From: Gangjinia marincola
GTDB lineage: Bacteria > Bacteroidota > Bacteroidia > Flavobacteriales > Flavobacteriaceae
Direction of reading: 5' to 3'
DNA length: 64,000 nt
NCBI RefSeq assembly: GCF_039523415.1
Contig: NZ_BAAAFG010000015.1
Location: forward strand, 372,001-436,000
A program made the translations under genes and the position numbers. Position 1 is the stretch's first letter, and every line of letters starts with the position of its first letter. Below the pieces are notes generated by a model. That model was not told the DNA's origin. It saw only the letters and a list, made by a program, of their open reading frames with translations, and ran no database searches. This document shows, piece by piece, positions 36,484 through 45,265 of the stretch.

Positions 36484-37359
36484 ATGAAAGAAAGCTCTCA
36501 AAATCCACCTTACTTAAATGTGACGGATCATAGCGTCACTGGTGAGAAATTTTCTTTAGTCGAGGATGATACCTACGATATATTAAAAACAATTCCACAG
36601 CCTTACATTACAGATCTTCCTAAGTACTATAAAAGTGAAGATTATATTTCTCATACTGATGCCAGACGAACTATTTTTGAGCGTCTTTATGGAGGAGTCA
36701 AAAATTTAATGCTTAACAGGAAAATAAAGCTGGTTAATTCTTACGCCCCAATGAAGGCAAATATACTAGATATTGGTGCTGGTACGGGCAGTTTCGTAGC
36801 ATCCGTAATTCAAAAAAGACCTATGTGGACAGTCCACGGGATCGAACCAAATAAGGATGCCAGAATACTGGCAACGAAAAAGGGGGCTACACTAAATACG
36901 GATTCGGGTACATTTAAGGATAATTTTTTTGATGTCATTACGATGTGGCACGTTCTAGAACATGTTCCTGATCTTGAGAAACAGATTAGAGAATTGGATC
37001 GTATTTTAAAGAAGGATGGAGTCCTGTTTATTGCTGTTCCAAACTTTAAGAGCTATGATGCAAATTATTATAAAGAATTTTGGGCAGCATACGATGTGCC
37101 ACGACATCTTTGGCACTTTTCTGCAAATGGTATCACCCAACTTTTTAATAAGCACGGCTTTGAGCTGACAGATACAAAGCCTATGAAATTTGATGCTTTT
37201 TATGTTGCTCTCCTTTCTGAAAAATATATCAGCGGAAAAATGAATTATATCAAAGCAGGGCTTGTGGGATTTAGATCTAATGCCCATGCATCCAAAACGG
37301 GTGAATATTCTTCATTAATTTATATTTTTAAACGAATAAAGCCAAATAACGCGATTTAA
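36484..37359 (+). CDS. Class I SAM-dependent methyltransferase
   Basis: A 291-residue cytoplasmic protein. The SAM-binding motif ILDIGAGTGSFVASV is near residues 95-109. HGIEPNKDARILA (acidic motif II) and the methyltransferase-11-type DVITMWHVLEHVPDLEKQI segment follow. The C-terminal part VPRHLWHFSANGITQLFNKHGF is typical of a family with uncertain substrates in Bacteroidetes. It keeps conserved synteny after mnmG, so a link to tRNA or envelope metabolism is possible but unproven. A short weak hairpin follows at 37425. Confidence 0.85.
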   Translation: MKESSQNPPYLNVTDHSVTGEKFSLVEDDTYDILKTIPQPYITDLPKYYKSEDYISHTDARRTIFERLYGGVKNLMLNRKIKLVNSYAPMKANILDIGAGTGSFVASVIQKRPMWTVHGIEPNKDARILATKKGATLNTDSGTFKDNFFDVITMWHVLEHVPDLEKQIRELDRILKKDGVLFIAVPNFKSYDANYYKEFWAAYDVPRHLWHFSANGITQLFNKHGFELTDTKPMKFDAFYVALLSEKYISGKMNYIKAGLVGFRSNAHASKTGEYSSLIYIFKRIKPNNAI

Positions 37360-37532
37360 GAACGTTTTAGCAGAGAAGAAAGACAATTATACAAGCACAA
37401 TAAATCGTGTCTCATTTGACATATAAAAACGTCTGTTTTTAATAGATTTTAATTATCAGATATTTTGTAGTTATTGATTAATATAATACAATTCTTTTTC
37501 AATAAAAACAGATGAAATTCTCAAGAAGCGAT

Positions 37533-37540
37533 TATTTTTG
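37533..37540 (+). promoter_or_regulatory. -7 element of the OmpH-like gene
   Basis: TATTTTTG is a full TAnnTTTG match, 34 bases before the chosen ATG at 37575. No TTG with standard spacing was seen. Confidence 0.45.
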
Positions 37541-37574
37541 CGCTTTCTAATAAATAATGATTTTAAACTTTACT

Positions 37575-38090
37575 ATGAAAAAAATAATTATAATTGTTTT
37601 GGGAGCAATCAGTTTGGCGTCGTGTGAACAACCTAAAACAGCTTATGTTGATAATACTAAATTGATTCAGGAATATACTGAAATGAAGGATGCAGAATCT
37701 AAGTTTGGAGTGAGGTCAGATAGGATGAGAGCTCAAATGGATTCTGTTGCAAAGGAATTTCAAATAGAAGTACAGGCGTATCAAAATAGCATGAATAGCA
37801 TGTCTGCTGCAAAACGTCAAGAAAAAGAGGCCGAATTAATGACAAAACAACAACAGCTCCAGCAACAGCAACAACTTAGAAGCCAGATGCTTAGACAAGA
37901 GAGTGATGCTGTAATTGACTCAATTGTAACTAAAGTCAAAAATTTTGTAAAGGAGTATGGTAAAAATAATAATTACACCTACATCTACGGTTCTAATGAA
38001 AGTGCCAACATTATGTATGCAAAAGAAGGTCTGGATATAACAGATAAAGTTCTAGAAGAGCTCAACAAAACCAATGATACTGCGCAATAG
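37575..38090 (+). CDS. OmpH/Skp-like periplasmic chaperone lipoprotein
   Basis: A 171-residue protein. I start it at ATG 37575 (MKKIIIIVLGAISLASCEQP), which gives a clean lipoprotein signal with Cys17. The frame opens 18 bases earlier but adds nothing. The mature part is a long helical hairpin rich in Gln and Glu (a stretch with QQQLQQQQQLRSQ around residue 95), the Skp arm architecture. It then ends in the small body domain (YTYIYGSNESANIMY). The family chaperones unfolded outer-membrane proteins. A lipid anchor is common in Bacteroidetes versions. Confidence 0.85.
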   Translation: MKKIIIIVLGAISLASCEQPKTAYVDNTKLIQEYTEMKDAESKFGVRSDRMRAQMDSVAKEFQIEVQAYQNSMNSMSAAKRQEKEAELMTKQQQLQQQQQLRSQMLRQESDAVIDSIVTKVKNFVKEYGKNNNYTYIYGSNESANIMYAKEGLDITDKVLEELNKTNDTAQ

Positions 38091-38112
38091 TAGTTTTTAT
38101 TCTTCAGTACGT

Positions 38113-38142
38113 AAACCTATTTTGAAAAAAATGGGTTTTTTT
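38113..38142 (+). terminator. Rho-independent terminator after the OmpH-like gene
   Basis: AAACCTAT (38113-38120) pairs with ATGGGTTT (38131-38138) with one G-T pair, followed by a run of seven Ts. It lies about 23 bases after the stop codon. Confidence 0.7.
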
Positions 38143-38307
38143 ATGGATTCTTCTTAGCCAGGTAGGTTCTTTTCTTACAGCTTAGTTTTGAGGTTATCAA
38201 TATGATTCAAGGTCTGTTCTTGATTAGAATTCCTTAATCCATTACTAATGAATGATTTAACTCGTTTTTAGATAATTCCTATCACACTAATATTTAAAAC
38301 CGTACAG

Positions 38308-38830
38308 ATGAAAAGAATTTTATTAATCAGTATAGGTCTGTTAGTTAATATTTATGTCATTCTCAAGATGTAGCTTTTGGAGTTAAAGTAGGAGTGAACT
38401 TTTCTAAATTTGGTTAAGAAGGAGATCTTGACGGAAGAACAGGAGCATTTATAGGAAGATTTGCAGATATCCCTTTGACAAATGAGCAAGTTCATATACA
38501 ACCAGAAGTATTATACTTTGCTGAAGGATCAGAAGATACTGAAGCTAACTTTATTCGTGTCCTTGGACTGGCTAAGTTATGTCCTGCAGAGAGATTAAGC
38601 ATTGAAGCTGGGCCTCAATTTAGAATTCGGGTTTCTGCAGAATCAGCAGTAGAGGACTCTACCAAATCATTTGATTATGGTCTCTCTTTTTGTCCAGATA
38701 TGAATTGACCGATATTGGATTATTATTTAATGCACGCTATAATGTAGGAATCGCAAATCTATCTGACCAAGATTCATTTGACACTAACATGGCAATTTTC
38801 CAACTTGGAATAGGTTATAAGTTCAAGTAG
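38308..38830 (+). pseudogene. Decayed outer-membrane beta-barrel (porin/PorT-like) gene
   Basis: The remnant starts at ATG 38308 with a signal-peptide-like MKRILLISIGLLVNIY and then loses frame near 38350. The next frame reads SQDVAFGVKVGVNFSKFG and meets a stop (TAA near 38414). It then continues as GDLDGRTGAFIGRFADIPL and HIQPEVLYFAEGSED, LSIEAGPQFRIRVSAE. A second shift near 38697 leads to YELTDIGLLFNARYNVGIAN and an ending LGIGYKFK. These blocks are the beta strands and terminal aromatic motif of small outer-membrane beta-barrel proteins. At least two frameshifts and one nonsense change make it non-functional. Confidence 0.8.
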
Positions 38831-38913
38831 CAAGTAAATGGAAATCAAGGCGTTTAGTAAATATAGAAAAAGCAATGATGAGAACACCCTTTCACTAAGC
38901 GTCTTAATTATTA

Positions 38914-40071
38914 TTATAGACTTTCTTTGGTATGGAGCAGACGTGTTAGCTTAATGGATAGATCTGTAAAGATTACTTTTGGGTTGCCGTTACGCTCTAT
39001 ATGTAATCGCGCCTTTTCTAGCTCTTCTACGATATTGATAATGTTTGCACCATGTACAAAAGGGGCGAACTTGGTTAAATCAAAATTTTTAGAATTAGGA
39101 GTTAAAAACACTAATTCCTCTGCTCCATAATTAAGTAGCAACGCCTGTCTAAAGAAATCTGTACAATAGTTTAAAAAACGTTTTTGCACCTCACGTCCGC
39201 TTCCGGCGATTCCTTCGCTCCATTTAATAAGATCGTGAATAGCCGCCTTGTTACCTTTGGCTTTAAAGGCGCTTCTTACCCATGAGATAAACCACTCCTC
39301 AAACGCCTGATCTTCTCCATCATTTTTAAGTAAATGCAAGGCTTTATTATAATTTCCTTCCGCTTGACGGGCAATTTGTAGCGCAATATCACGCGTACTA
39401 CTTTCATTTTTGATAAGTCCTTCAGCAATAATAGCATCACTCAACAAAGGGAAATGTAATACCTGACATCTGGAGCGAATCGTTTGAAGTAACTTTTCTT
39501 CTTCTTCAGCCAATAAAATCATCAGGGTTTTATCAGGTGGCTCTTCAATGAGTTTAAGTAATTTATTGGCAGCGGCAGAATTTAATTTATCAGCCCCCCA
39601 AATAATCATGATCTTATACCCTCCTTCATATGATTTAAGGGATAGTTTTTTAAGAATATCTGTAGCTTCATTGACCCCAATTTGACCTTGTTTATTGTCT
39701 ACACCAAGGTATTGATACCAATCAAAGACATTTGCGTAGGAATTTTGTTTTATAAATATCATCCACTCTGACATAAAAAGATTGCAAGATGGATTCTTTT
39801 TTATCTTGCTATTAGTCGTTACAGGAAATGCAAAATGAAGATCTGGATGAGATAATGAATCAAGTTTAGCATGACATGCTTTTATATCTTCGTTTTTTTT
39901 AGAATCATTTATATCGCATAATATGTAACGTGCGTAAGCAATAGCTGTCGATAAAATTCCACTACCATAACTACCCACAAATAATTGAGCGTGCGGAATT
40001 CTGCCTCTTTCAGCAGAAGTAACAAGATGATTTTTGAGATGATTATGCCCTAGGACATCGCTAAATAACAT
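38914..40071 (-). CDS. holB: DNA polymerase III delta' subunit (clamp-loader subunit)
   Basis: A 385-residue AAA+ family protein. MLFSDVLGHNHLKNHL is the standard N-terminus. IPHAQLFVGSYGSG replaces the Walker A with a degenerate form, as expected for the non-ATPase delta' subunit. EEPPDKTLMILLAEEEEKLL carries the sensor 1 region and TIRSRCQVLHFP carries SRC. It belongs to the clamp loader that places the sliding clamp on DNA. It is divergent from pgk. A -7-like TATTTTCG ends eight bases before the ATG. Confidence 0.9.
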   Translation of the reverse strand: MLFSDVLGHNHLKNHLVTSAERGRIPHAQLFVGSYGSGILSTAIAYARYILCDINDSKKNEDIKACHAKLDSLSHPDLHFAFPVTTNSKIKKNPSCNLFMSEWMIFIKQNSYANVFDWYQYLGVDNKQGQIGVNEATDILKKLSLKSYEGGYKIMIIWGADKLNSAAANKLLKLIEEPPDKTLMILLAEEEEKLLQTIRSRCQVLHFPLLSDAIIAEGLIKNESSTRDIALQIARQAEGNYNKALHLLKNDGEDQAFEEWFISWVRSAFKAKGNKAAIHDLIKWSEGIAGSGREVQKRFLNYCTDFFRQALLLNYGAEELVFLTPNSKNFDLTKFAPFVHGANIINIVEELEKARLHIERNGNPKVIFTDLSIKLTRLLHTKESL

Positions 40072-40172
40072 ACAAAAGCGAAAATAGCATTTTTAGTTTA
40101 CCTGCTCATAACCCTGTTTATTACTTATTCATGTTTTAGGATAAGTTCCCTTTTATGTTTAGGGATAAATAG

Positions 40173-40180
40173 TATTTTTG
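40173..40180 (+). promoter_or_regulatory. -7 element of the pgk promoter
   Basis: TATTTTTG is a full TAnnTTTG match, 23 bases before the pgk ATG. It sits in the 132-base gap shared with the divergent holB gene. Confidence 0.5.
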
Positions 40181-40203
40181 AGATTAGTCAAAGCGCGTTT
40201 TAT

Positions 40204-41388
40204 ATGAAAAAGGTTGAAGATTTTTCGTTTAATGATAAGAAAGCATTAATCAGGGTAGATTTTAATGTTCCGCTAAACGACGATTTTGAGGTTACGGACA
40301 GCACAAGGATTCAGGCAGCTAAGCCTACTGTTCTTTCAATATTAGAAGATGGAGGAAGCGCTATTTTAATATCTCACTTAGGTCGTCCAAAAGGAGTACA
40401 AGAAGAATTCTCATTGCGTCATATTTGTCGCAAAGTTTCAGAAATCATTGGCGTAAAAACAATTTTTGTGGAGGACTGTGTAGGTCCCAAGGCTAAAGAA
40501 GCCGTGGCGAAACTAAAACCCGGTGAAATTATTTTATTGGAAAACCTTAGGTTTCATGATGAAGAAACAAAAGGGGATAAAGAATTTGCAAAGAAACTAG
40601 CCTCTTTGGGAGATATTTACGTTAATGATGCTTTTGGAACGGCGCATCGTGCACATGCTTCTACAACGATCATCGCCAACTTTATGGAACATAAATGCGC
40701 TGGAAAACTCCTTTCAAAAGAAATAGAGAGTTTAAACAAAGTAATGCATCATCCACAAAAGCCTGTTACCGCAGTACTGGGGGGTGCAAAGGTATCCTCT
40801 AAAATTACAGTTATTGAACATGTGCTTGACAAAGTGGATAACCTCATCATAGGTGGTGGGATGGCCTATACATTTATCAAAGCTCAGGGAGGAAACATTG
40901 GAAGTTCTATTTGTGAAGATGATAAACAAGAGTTAGCGCTCTCTATCCTGGAAAAAGCCAAACAAAAAAAAGTTCAGGTATACCTTCCAGTAGATGTAGT
41001 TGCTGCAGATAGTTTTTCAGAATTTGCGGCCACAACGATAGAACCTATTGATAAAATACCAGATGGCTGGCAGGGACTGGATGCAGGACCTAAATCCTTA
41101 CAAATCTTTGAAGAGGCGATTAAGCAATCCAAAACAATTTTATGGAACGGACCTCTAGGGGTTTTTGAAATAAAACCATTCGCAAAGGCCACCATAGCAT
41201 TAGGAGAGTTTATTGCTGAAGCGACAAGAAATGGAGCTTTTTCTTTGGTGGGAGGAGGAGACTCTGTTGCCGCAGTAAAACAATTTGGCTTTGAATATAA
41301 GGTAAGCTACGTTTCTACCGGCGGCGGCGCCATGCTAGAAATGCTTGAAGGAAAAACCTTACCGGGAATCGCTGCTTTAGAAGACTAA
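40204..41388 (+). CDS. pgk: Phosphoglycerate kinase
   Basis: A 394-residue glycolytic enzyme of normal length. RVDFNVPLND is the N-terminal substrate-binding signature, SHLGRPKG the next basic block, and LLENLRFHDEETKGD the domain 1 motif. NDAFGTAHRAHAST and the nucleotide-site segments ILWNGPLGVFE and FSLVGGGDSVAAV are intact. It transfers phosphate between 1,3-bisphosphoglycerate and ADP in the cytoplasm. It is followed after 13 bases by a LysM transglycosylase and may be co-transcribed with it. Confidence 0.98.
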   Translation: MKKVEDFSFNDKKALIRVDFNVPLNDDFEVTDSTRIQAAKPTVLSILEDGGSAILISHLGRPKGVQEEFSLRHICRKVSEIIGVKTIFVEDCVGPKAKEAVAKLKPGEIILLENLRFHDEETKGDKEFAKKLASLGDIYVNDAFGTAHRAHASTTIIANFMEHKCAGKLLSKEIESLNKVMHHPQKPVTAVLGGAKVSSKITVIEHVLDKVDNLIIGGGMAYTFIKAQGGNIGSSICEDDKQELALSILEKAKQKKVQVYLPVDVVAADSFSEFAATTIEPIDKIPDGWQGLDAGPKSLQIFEEAIKQSKTILWNGPLGVFEIKPFAKATIALGEFIAEATRNGAFSLVGGGDSVAAVKQFGFEYKVSYVSTGGGAMLEMLEGKTLPGIAALED

Positions 41389-41401
41389 CAACAAATTATT
41401 T

Positions 41402-43030
41402 ATGAAACGAAACCTTTGTTTTTTACTATTGGCGGTTTTTGTCTATTCAACCCATGCACAAGAATACATACAGGAAACCGGAAAAATCAAGACGAGTACA
41501 TCAGGTAAATTCTTTTCTTCTATTAAAAAGAAAAAGCGTAAGCAGGTTGCTCCGGCAATTCGGCGCACAACATTGGATTCTGCGTTTAACCAAAACGGTG
41601 ATATAATCCAATCTTCTACAGAGAGACCTCTGGAAATAAACACAAACCTCAAAGAAAACCTTACAGATAATCCCGAAGGAGCCAGAATGGATAGTTTGTG
41701 GCGCAATGAACTTATCGCCTCCCGGCTTTACAGTAAAATTGGCAAGGACTTTAGCGAACAGCATTATATTCCAGAAGTATTGGATCGCAACATCTCTACA
41801 GCATTATTAAAAAGTAGATTAAACGAATTAGACAGCAAAACGCCTTTTAATGTCGCTCATAATAAAACCTTAGAGAGTGTCATTAATATGTTTTTGAACA
41901 GGCACAAAAAAACGTATGAGGAGTTAATGACAGTGAGCCAATACTATTTTCCCTTATTTGAAGAAGAATTAGATAAGTATGATATCCCGTTAGAGATGAA
42001 ATATCTGGCTATAGTTGAGTCGGCGTTAGACCCTAAGGCCAAATCACGCTCTGGTGCGACTGGACTATGGCAATTTATGTATGGAACGGGCAAGATGATG
42101 GATCTTGAGGTCAATAGCTATGTGGATAGAAGAAGAGACCCAATTGAAGCAACAAAAGCGGCGTGTGAATATCTAAGTAAACTGTACAATACGTTTGGAG
42201 ATTGGGAACTTGCCATCGCAGCCTATAATTCTGGTCCGGGAAATGTGACAAAGGCCATACGAAGAAGTGGAGGAAAGAAAAATTTTTGGGAGATTAGAAA
42301 ATACTTACCCCGTGAAACAGCAGGGTATGTACCGTCTTTTTTAGCAACACTTTACATTTTTGAATATGCAGATGAACATGGTTTTCAACCCTTACAGTCA
42401 CCAACTCCTTATGTAAATACAGATACAATTTCTGTCAAGTCAACACTTACCTTTGATCAAGTTTCAAAAGCAACCAATATGCCGGTGAGCGAAATAGAGT
42501 TTTACAACCCTACGTTCAAGCTGGGGATTATTCCAAAGGTAGAAGGAGAACAATACGCATTGCGACTTCCTAAAAAAGAGCTGGGGATCTTTGTAGCAAA
42601 TGAAGAAGCTATATACCGTTATGCAGAGCAACAAAACAGAAATAATATTGCGCAACTTCCGCATTTATATGAAAATGGAGATTTAGTCAATCATCATGTA
42701 ATTAGAGGAGAGACATTGGGAGCTATTGCAATGGCATACGGAGTAAAAATCTCAAGCTTAAAGCGCTGGAATAAACTTACTACAGATAAATTAGAGGTTG
42801 GTCAACGTATTATGGTATACCCAAAAAATGCCGTTAGTGGTATTGCTCAAGCTAAAGAAGAAGCCCGTAACAGCGCCAACACAAAGATCTATGTGGTGAA
42901 GCAGGGCGACACGCTTTGGAAGATCTCAAAGCGTTTTCCTGGTGTCACAGTTCAAAACATTAAAAAGTGGAATGGTATTAGTGGTAACTTGATCAAAACC
43001 GGAATGAAACTAAAAGTTTCTAAAGGCTAA
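41402..43030 (+). CDS. Lytic transglycosylase with LysM repeats (MltD-like)
   Basis: A 542-residue exported enzyme with an N-terminal signal (LCFLLLAVFVYSTHAQ). The SLT domain spans about residues 185-310. It includes the catalytic Glu region LAIVESALDPKAKSRSGATG and AIAAYNSGPGNVTKAIRRSG, both characteristic. Two LysM domains lie at the C-terminus (HHVIRGETLGAIAMAYGV and YVVKQGDTLWKISKRFPGV), with a third weaker region between. It cuts peptidoglycan glycan strands with anhydro product formation. It sits between pgk and a DUF4837 lipoprotein on the same strand. Confidence 0.93.
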   Translation: MKRNLCFLLLAVFVYSTHAQEYIQETGKIKTSTSGKFFSSIKKKKRKQVAPAIRRTTLDSAFNQNGDIIQSSTERPLEINTNLKENLTDNPEGARMDSLWRNELIASRLYSKIGKDFSEQHYIPEVLDRNISTALLKSRLNELDSKTPFNVAHNKTLESVINMFLNRHKKTYEELMTVSQYYFPLFEEELDKYDIPLEMKYLAIVESALDPKAKSRSGATGLWQFMYGTGKMMDLEVNSYVDRRRDPIEATKAACEYLSKLYNTFGDWELAIAAYNSGPGNVTKAIRRSGGKKNFWEIRKYLPRETAGYVPSFLATLYIFEYADEHGFQPLQSPTPYVNTDTISVKSTLTFDQVSKATNMPVSEIEFYNPTFKLGIIPKVEGEQYALRLPKKELGIFVANEEAIYRYAEQQNRNNIAQLPHLYENGDLVNHHVIRGETLGAIAMAYGVKISSLKRWNKLTTDKLEVGQRIMVYPKNAVSGIAQAKEEARNSANTKIYVVKQGDTLWKISKRFPGVTVQNIKKWNGISGNLIKTGMKLKVSKG

Positions 43031-43046
43031 CCTCAAAAAGCTCACT

Positions 43047-44027
43047 ATGAAAAAAACAATCTTTTTTGCTCTTTCATGCGCATTTTTAATTTCCTGCGGA
43101 AGCAAAGACAGTAATACAAAAAATGATTTAATACTTTCAAATTCTTCTGGAAACATAAATACCCTGCTTGTCGTAATGCCCGAAGAAGGTTGGAATGGAG
43201 AAACAGGTGAGGTGATAAGAGAAGTTTTTGCCGCACCGGTAGATGGCTTGCCCCAGGAGGAACCCTTATTTTCGATGAGCCACATTACACCAAAAACCTT
43301 TAGTGGATTTACCAAAAAAAGCAGAATTTTTCTCAAAATTCAACAAGCTAAAACTGCTGGAATAGAATCTATTGTAAATAAATACGCCAAGCCTCAACAG
43401 GGATTTGTTATTACCGGTCCTAATAAAGAGGCAGTTCATCAACTCATTAAGGAAAATGGGGATAAGATGATTGCAGCGTACAAAAGTACAGAGCGATCAG
43501 AAAAGATAAGACGTGTACGAAAATCTCTAAATGACACAGAGCCTTTGGAAGAAGCTTTAGGAATCACCCTAAAATTTCCTACTGCATACCGTTACGCAAA
43601 ACAGGAAGATGATTTTGTATGGATAAGAAAAGAAATCCCAAACGGAAGCATGGAAATTCTGGCTTATCAGATTCCGTATCATAGGATTAATAAAGACAGT
43701 GTAGTGACCAGCATAATAAAAATGAGGGACTCTATAGGAGCTGCACATATCCCCGGACCATTGGAAGGAAGCTATATGCAAACCGAAAAAGCGTTCGCTC
43801 CTTATCTTTTTGATGCAAATGTAGCGGGAAGAAAAGCCTATGAGACTAAGGGAATGTGGGATGTGACTAACGCCTTTATGGCCGGCCCTTTTGTGAATTA
43901 TGTGATTGAGGATAAAGAGAAGGACCGCTATGTCGTGATAGAAGGCTTTGTATTTAAACCATCAGCCGCAAAAAGGGATCAAATATTTGAGCTTGAGGCG
44001 ATTCTTAGATCTGTGGTTATCCAATAA
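43047..44027 (+). CDS. DUF4837 family lipoprotein
   Basis: A 326-residue protein with a lipoprotein signal (FFALSCAFLISCGSK, Cys17). The mature sequence, with LLVVMPEEGWNGETGEVIRE near the start and GMWDVTNAFMAGPFVNYVIED near the end, matches DUF4837, a Bacteroidetes family of unknown function. It is probably a periplasmic or outer-membrane lipoprotein. It lies 16 bases after the transglycosylase, which suggests a shared envelope role. A hairpin terminator on the opposite strand separates it from tatA. Confidence 0.8.
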   Translation: MKKTIFFALSCAFLISCGSKDSNTKNDLILSNSSGNINTLLVVMPEEGWNGETGEVIREVFAAPVDGLPQEEPLFSMSHITPKTFSGFTKKSRIFLKIQQAKTAGIESIVNKYAKPQQGFVITGPNKEAVHQLIKENGDKMIAAYKSTERSEKIRRVRKSLNDTEPLEEALGITLKFPTAYRYAKQEDDFVWIRKEIPNGSMEILAYQIPYHRINKDSVVTSIIKMRDSIGAAHIPGPLEGSYMQTEKAFAPYLFDANVAGRKAYETKGMWDVTNAFMAGPFVNYVIEDKEKDRYVVIEGFVFKPSAAKRDQIFELEAILRSVVIQ

Positions 44028-44057
44028 AAAAGACCCTTTAAGAATACTAAAGGGTCT
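44026..44057 (-). terminator. Terminator of tatA (may also serve the convergent gene)
   Basis: AGACCCTTTA (44031-44040) pairs perfectly with TAAAGGGTCT (44048-44057) around a 7-base loop. On the minus strand six Ts follow, which fits termination of tatA. On the plus strand the tail is poor in T. Confidence 0.75.
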
Positions 44058-44077
44058 GTATAGATAGGAGGACAAGC

Positions 44078-44269
44078 TTATTTTTTTTCTTCTATTTTTT
44101 CGTCCTCATCTTCTTTTGAGGCATCTTTAAATTCTTTAATACCACTGCCTAAGCCGCGCATTAATTCTGGTATCTTTTTTCCGCCAAAAAGCAATAAAAT
44201 CACTATTCCAATGATGACCCATTGCCATGGACCAATAACGCCATATATCATATCAAGTATTACCATCAT
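44078..44269 (-). CDS. tatA: Sec-independent translocase subunit TatA/TatE
   Basis: A 63-residue protein with one N-terminal transmembrane helix. The helix leads into the amphipathic TatA segment [23 protein letters not shown] in two parts ([22 protein letters not shown]). An acidic charged tail follows. TatA forms the pore that exports folded twin-arginine proteins. tatC is not next to it here. The protein begins [10 protein letters not shown], and the second Met could also be the start. Confidence 0.93.
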   Translation of the reverse strand: MMVILDMIYGVIGPWQWVIIGIVILLLFGGKKIPELMRGLGSGIKEFKDASKEDEDEKIEEKK

Positions 44270-44375
44270 TTTTTATTTAGAGTACAAAGTTAATAATTAA
44301 TCTTCAATACTCTCGTTATACGCAGTAGGTTTAATGATAGCATAATAACAGCAGGGTCGTAAAAGCTAGAATGTT

Positions 44376-44383
44376 TATCTTTG
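44376..44383 (+). promoter_or_regulatory. -7 element of the M23 peptidase gene
   Basis: TATCTTTG is a full TAnnTTTG match ending six bases before the ATG at 44390. The in-frame TTG at 44381 is part of this box, so it is not a credible start codon. The transcript would be leaderless or nearly so. Confidence 0.5.
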
Positions 44384-44389
44384 TACATC

Positions 44390-45256
44390 ATGGCGGGGAA
44401 AAAAAGAAATAAGAAAAAACTGGCAAAAAAATGGCTACACGAGTACAGGCTGGTTGTTCTTAATGAAGATACTTTTGAAGAGCGATTTTCATATAAACTT
44501 ACGCGTCTTAATGTGTTTGTTGCTTTTACACTTTCTGCTATATTACTAATTGCGCTAACGACTGTATTAATTGCTTTTACACCTATACGGGAATACATTC
44601 CGGGATATTCGTCAACTAAACTAAAAAACCAAGCTGTAGATTTAACGTTTAAAACCGATTCACTTCAAAAAGCCATCGCCTTAAACAATCAGTATTATAA
44701 TTCAATTCGCAGAGTACTTAGCGGCGAGGTAGATTCCCTGGCGTTTAGCAGGGAAAACTTAACTCTTGAGCCAATTGATCCAGCAACAGTCGACTTTAGC
44801 GCTAATGAAGCAGACTCACTCTTACGCATTGAAGTTGAACAGGAAGAAAAATTTAATACGTTTGAGACCAATATGACTCAAATCGAAATTGCGCTGTTCC
44901 CACCCGTAAAAGGGTCGATTTCGTCTCCATACAATATAGATGACAAACATTATGCGGTAGATGTAGTTACGACAAAAGATGCCCCTGTAAAGGCAGCTGC
45001 AGATGGAACAGTGATATTTTCAGAATGGTCCAGCGCGACAGGTTATGTAATCTTAGTGGAGCATGATTATGGATTAATTTCTGTCTATAAACACAATTCA
45101 TCGTTAAGTAAAGAGCAGGGAGAGGTCGTTAAAGCAGGAGAGGTGATTGCCATTGTAGGCAACACGGGTGAGTTAACCACAGGACCTCACTTACATTTTG
45201 AACTCTGGATTGATGGATATCCGGTTGATCCAACTAATTATATCAACTTTGAATAA
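44390..45256 (+). CDS. M23 family metallopeptidase (LytM-type), membrane-anchored
   Basis: A 288-residue protein starting at ATG 44390 (MAGKKRNKKKLAKKWLHEYR). One transmembrane helix is at about residues 42-66, then a helical linker to about 165. The C-terminal LytM domain has HYAVDVVTTKDAPVKAAADG, VLVEHDYGLISVYKHNSS-like strand and GPHLHFELWIDGYPVDPTNY. In the first metal site the usual HxGxD appears as HYAVD, while the HLHFE site is intact. M23 enzymes cut peptidoglycan cross-links or regulate such enzymes. This one should face the periplasm. Confidence 0.88.
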   Translation: MAGKKRNKKKLAKKWLHEYRLVVLNEDTFEERFSYKLTRLNVFVAFTLSAILLIALTTVLIAFTPIREYIPGYSSTKLKNQAVDLTFKTDSLQKAIALNNQYYNSIRRVLSGEVDSLAFSRENLTLEPIDPATVDFSANEADSLLRIEVEQEEKFNTFETNMTQIEIALFPPVKGSISSPYNIDDKHYAVDVVTTKDAPVKAAADGTVIFSEWSSATGYVILVEHDYGLISVYKHNSSLSKEQGEVVKAGEVIAIVGNTGELTTGPHLHFELWIDGYPVDPTNYINFE

Positions 45257-45265
45257 CCCCTGTAA

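Noticed and set aside
37425..37440. AAAAAC/GTTTTT hairpin after the methyltransferase
   Set aside because: A 6-base A-T-rich stem with a 4-base loop is too weak to call a terminator with confidence.
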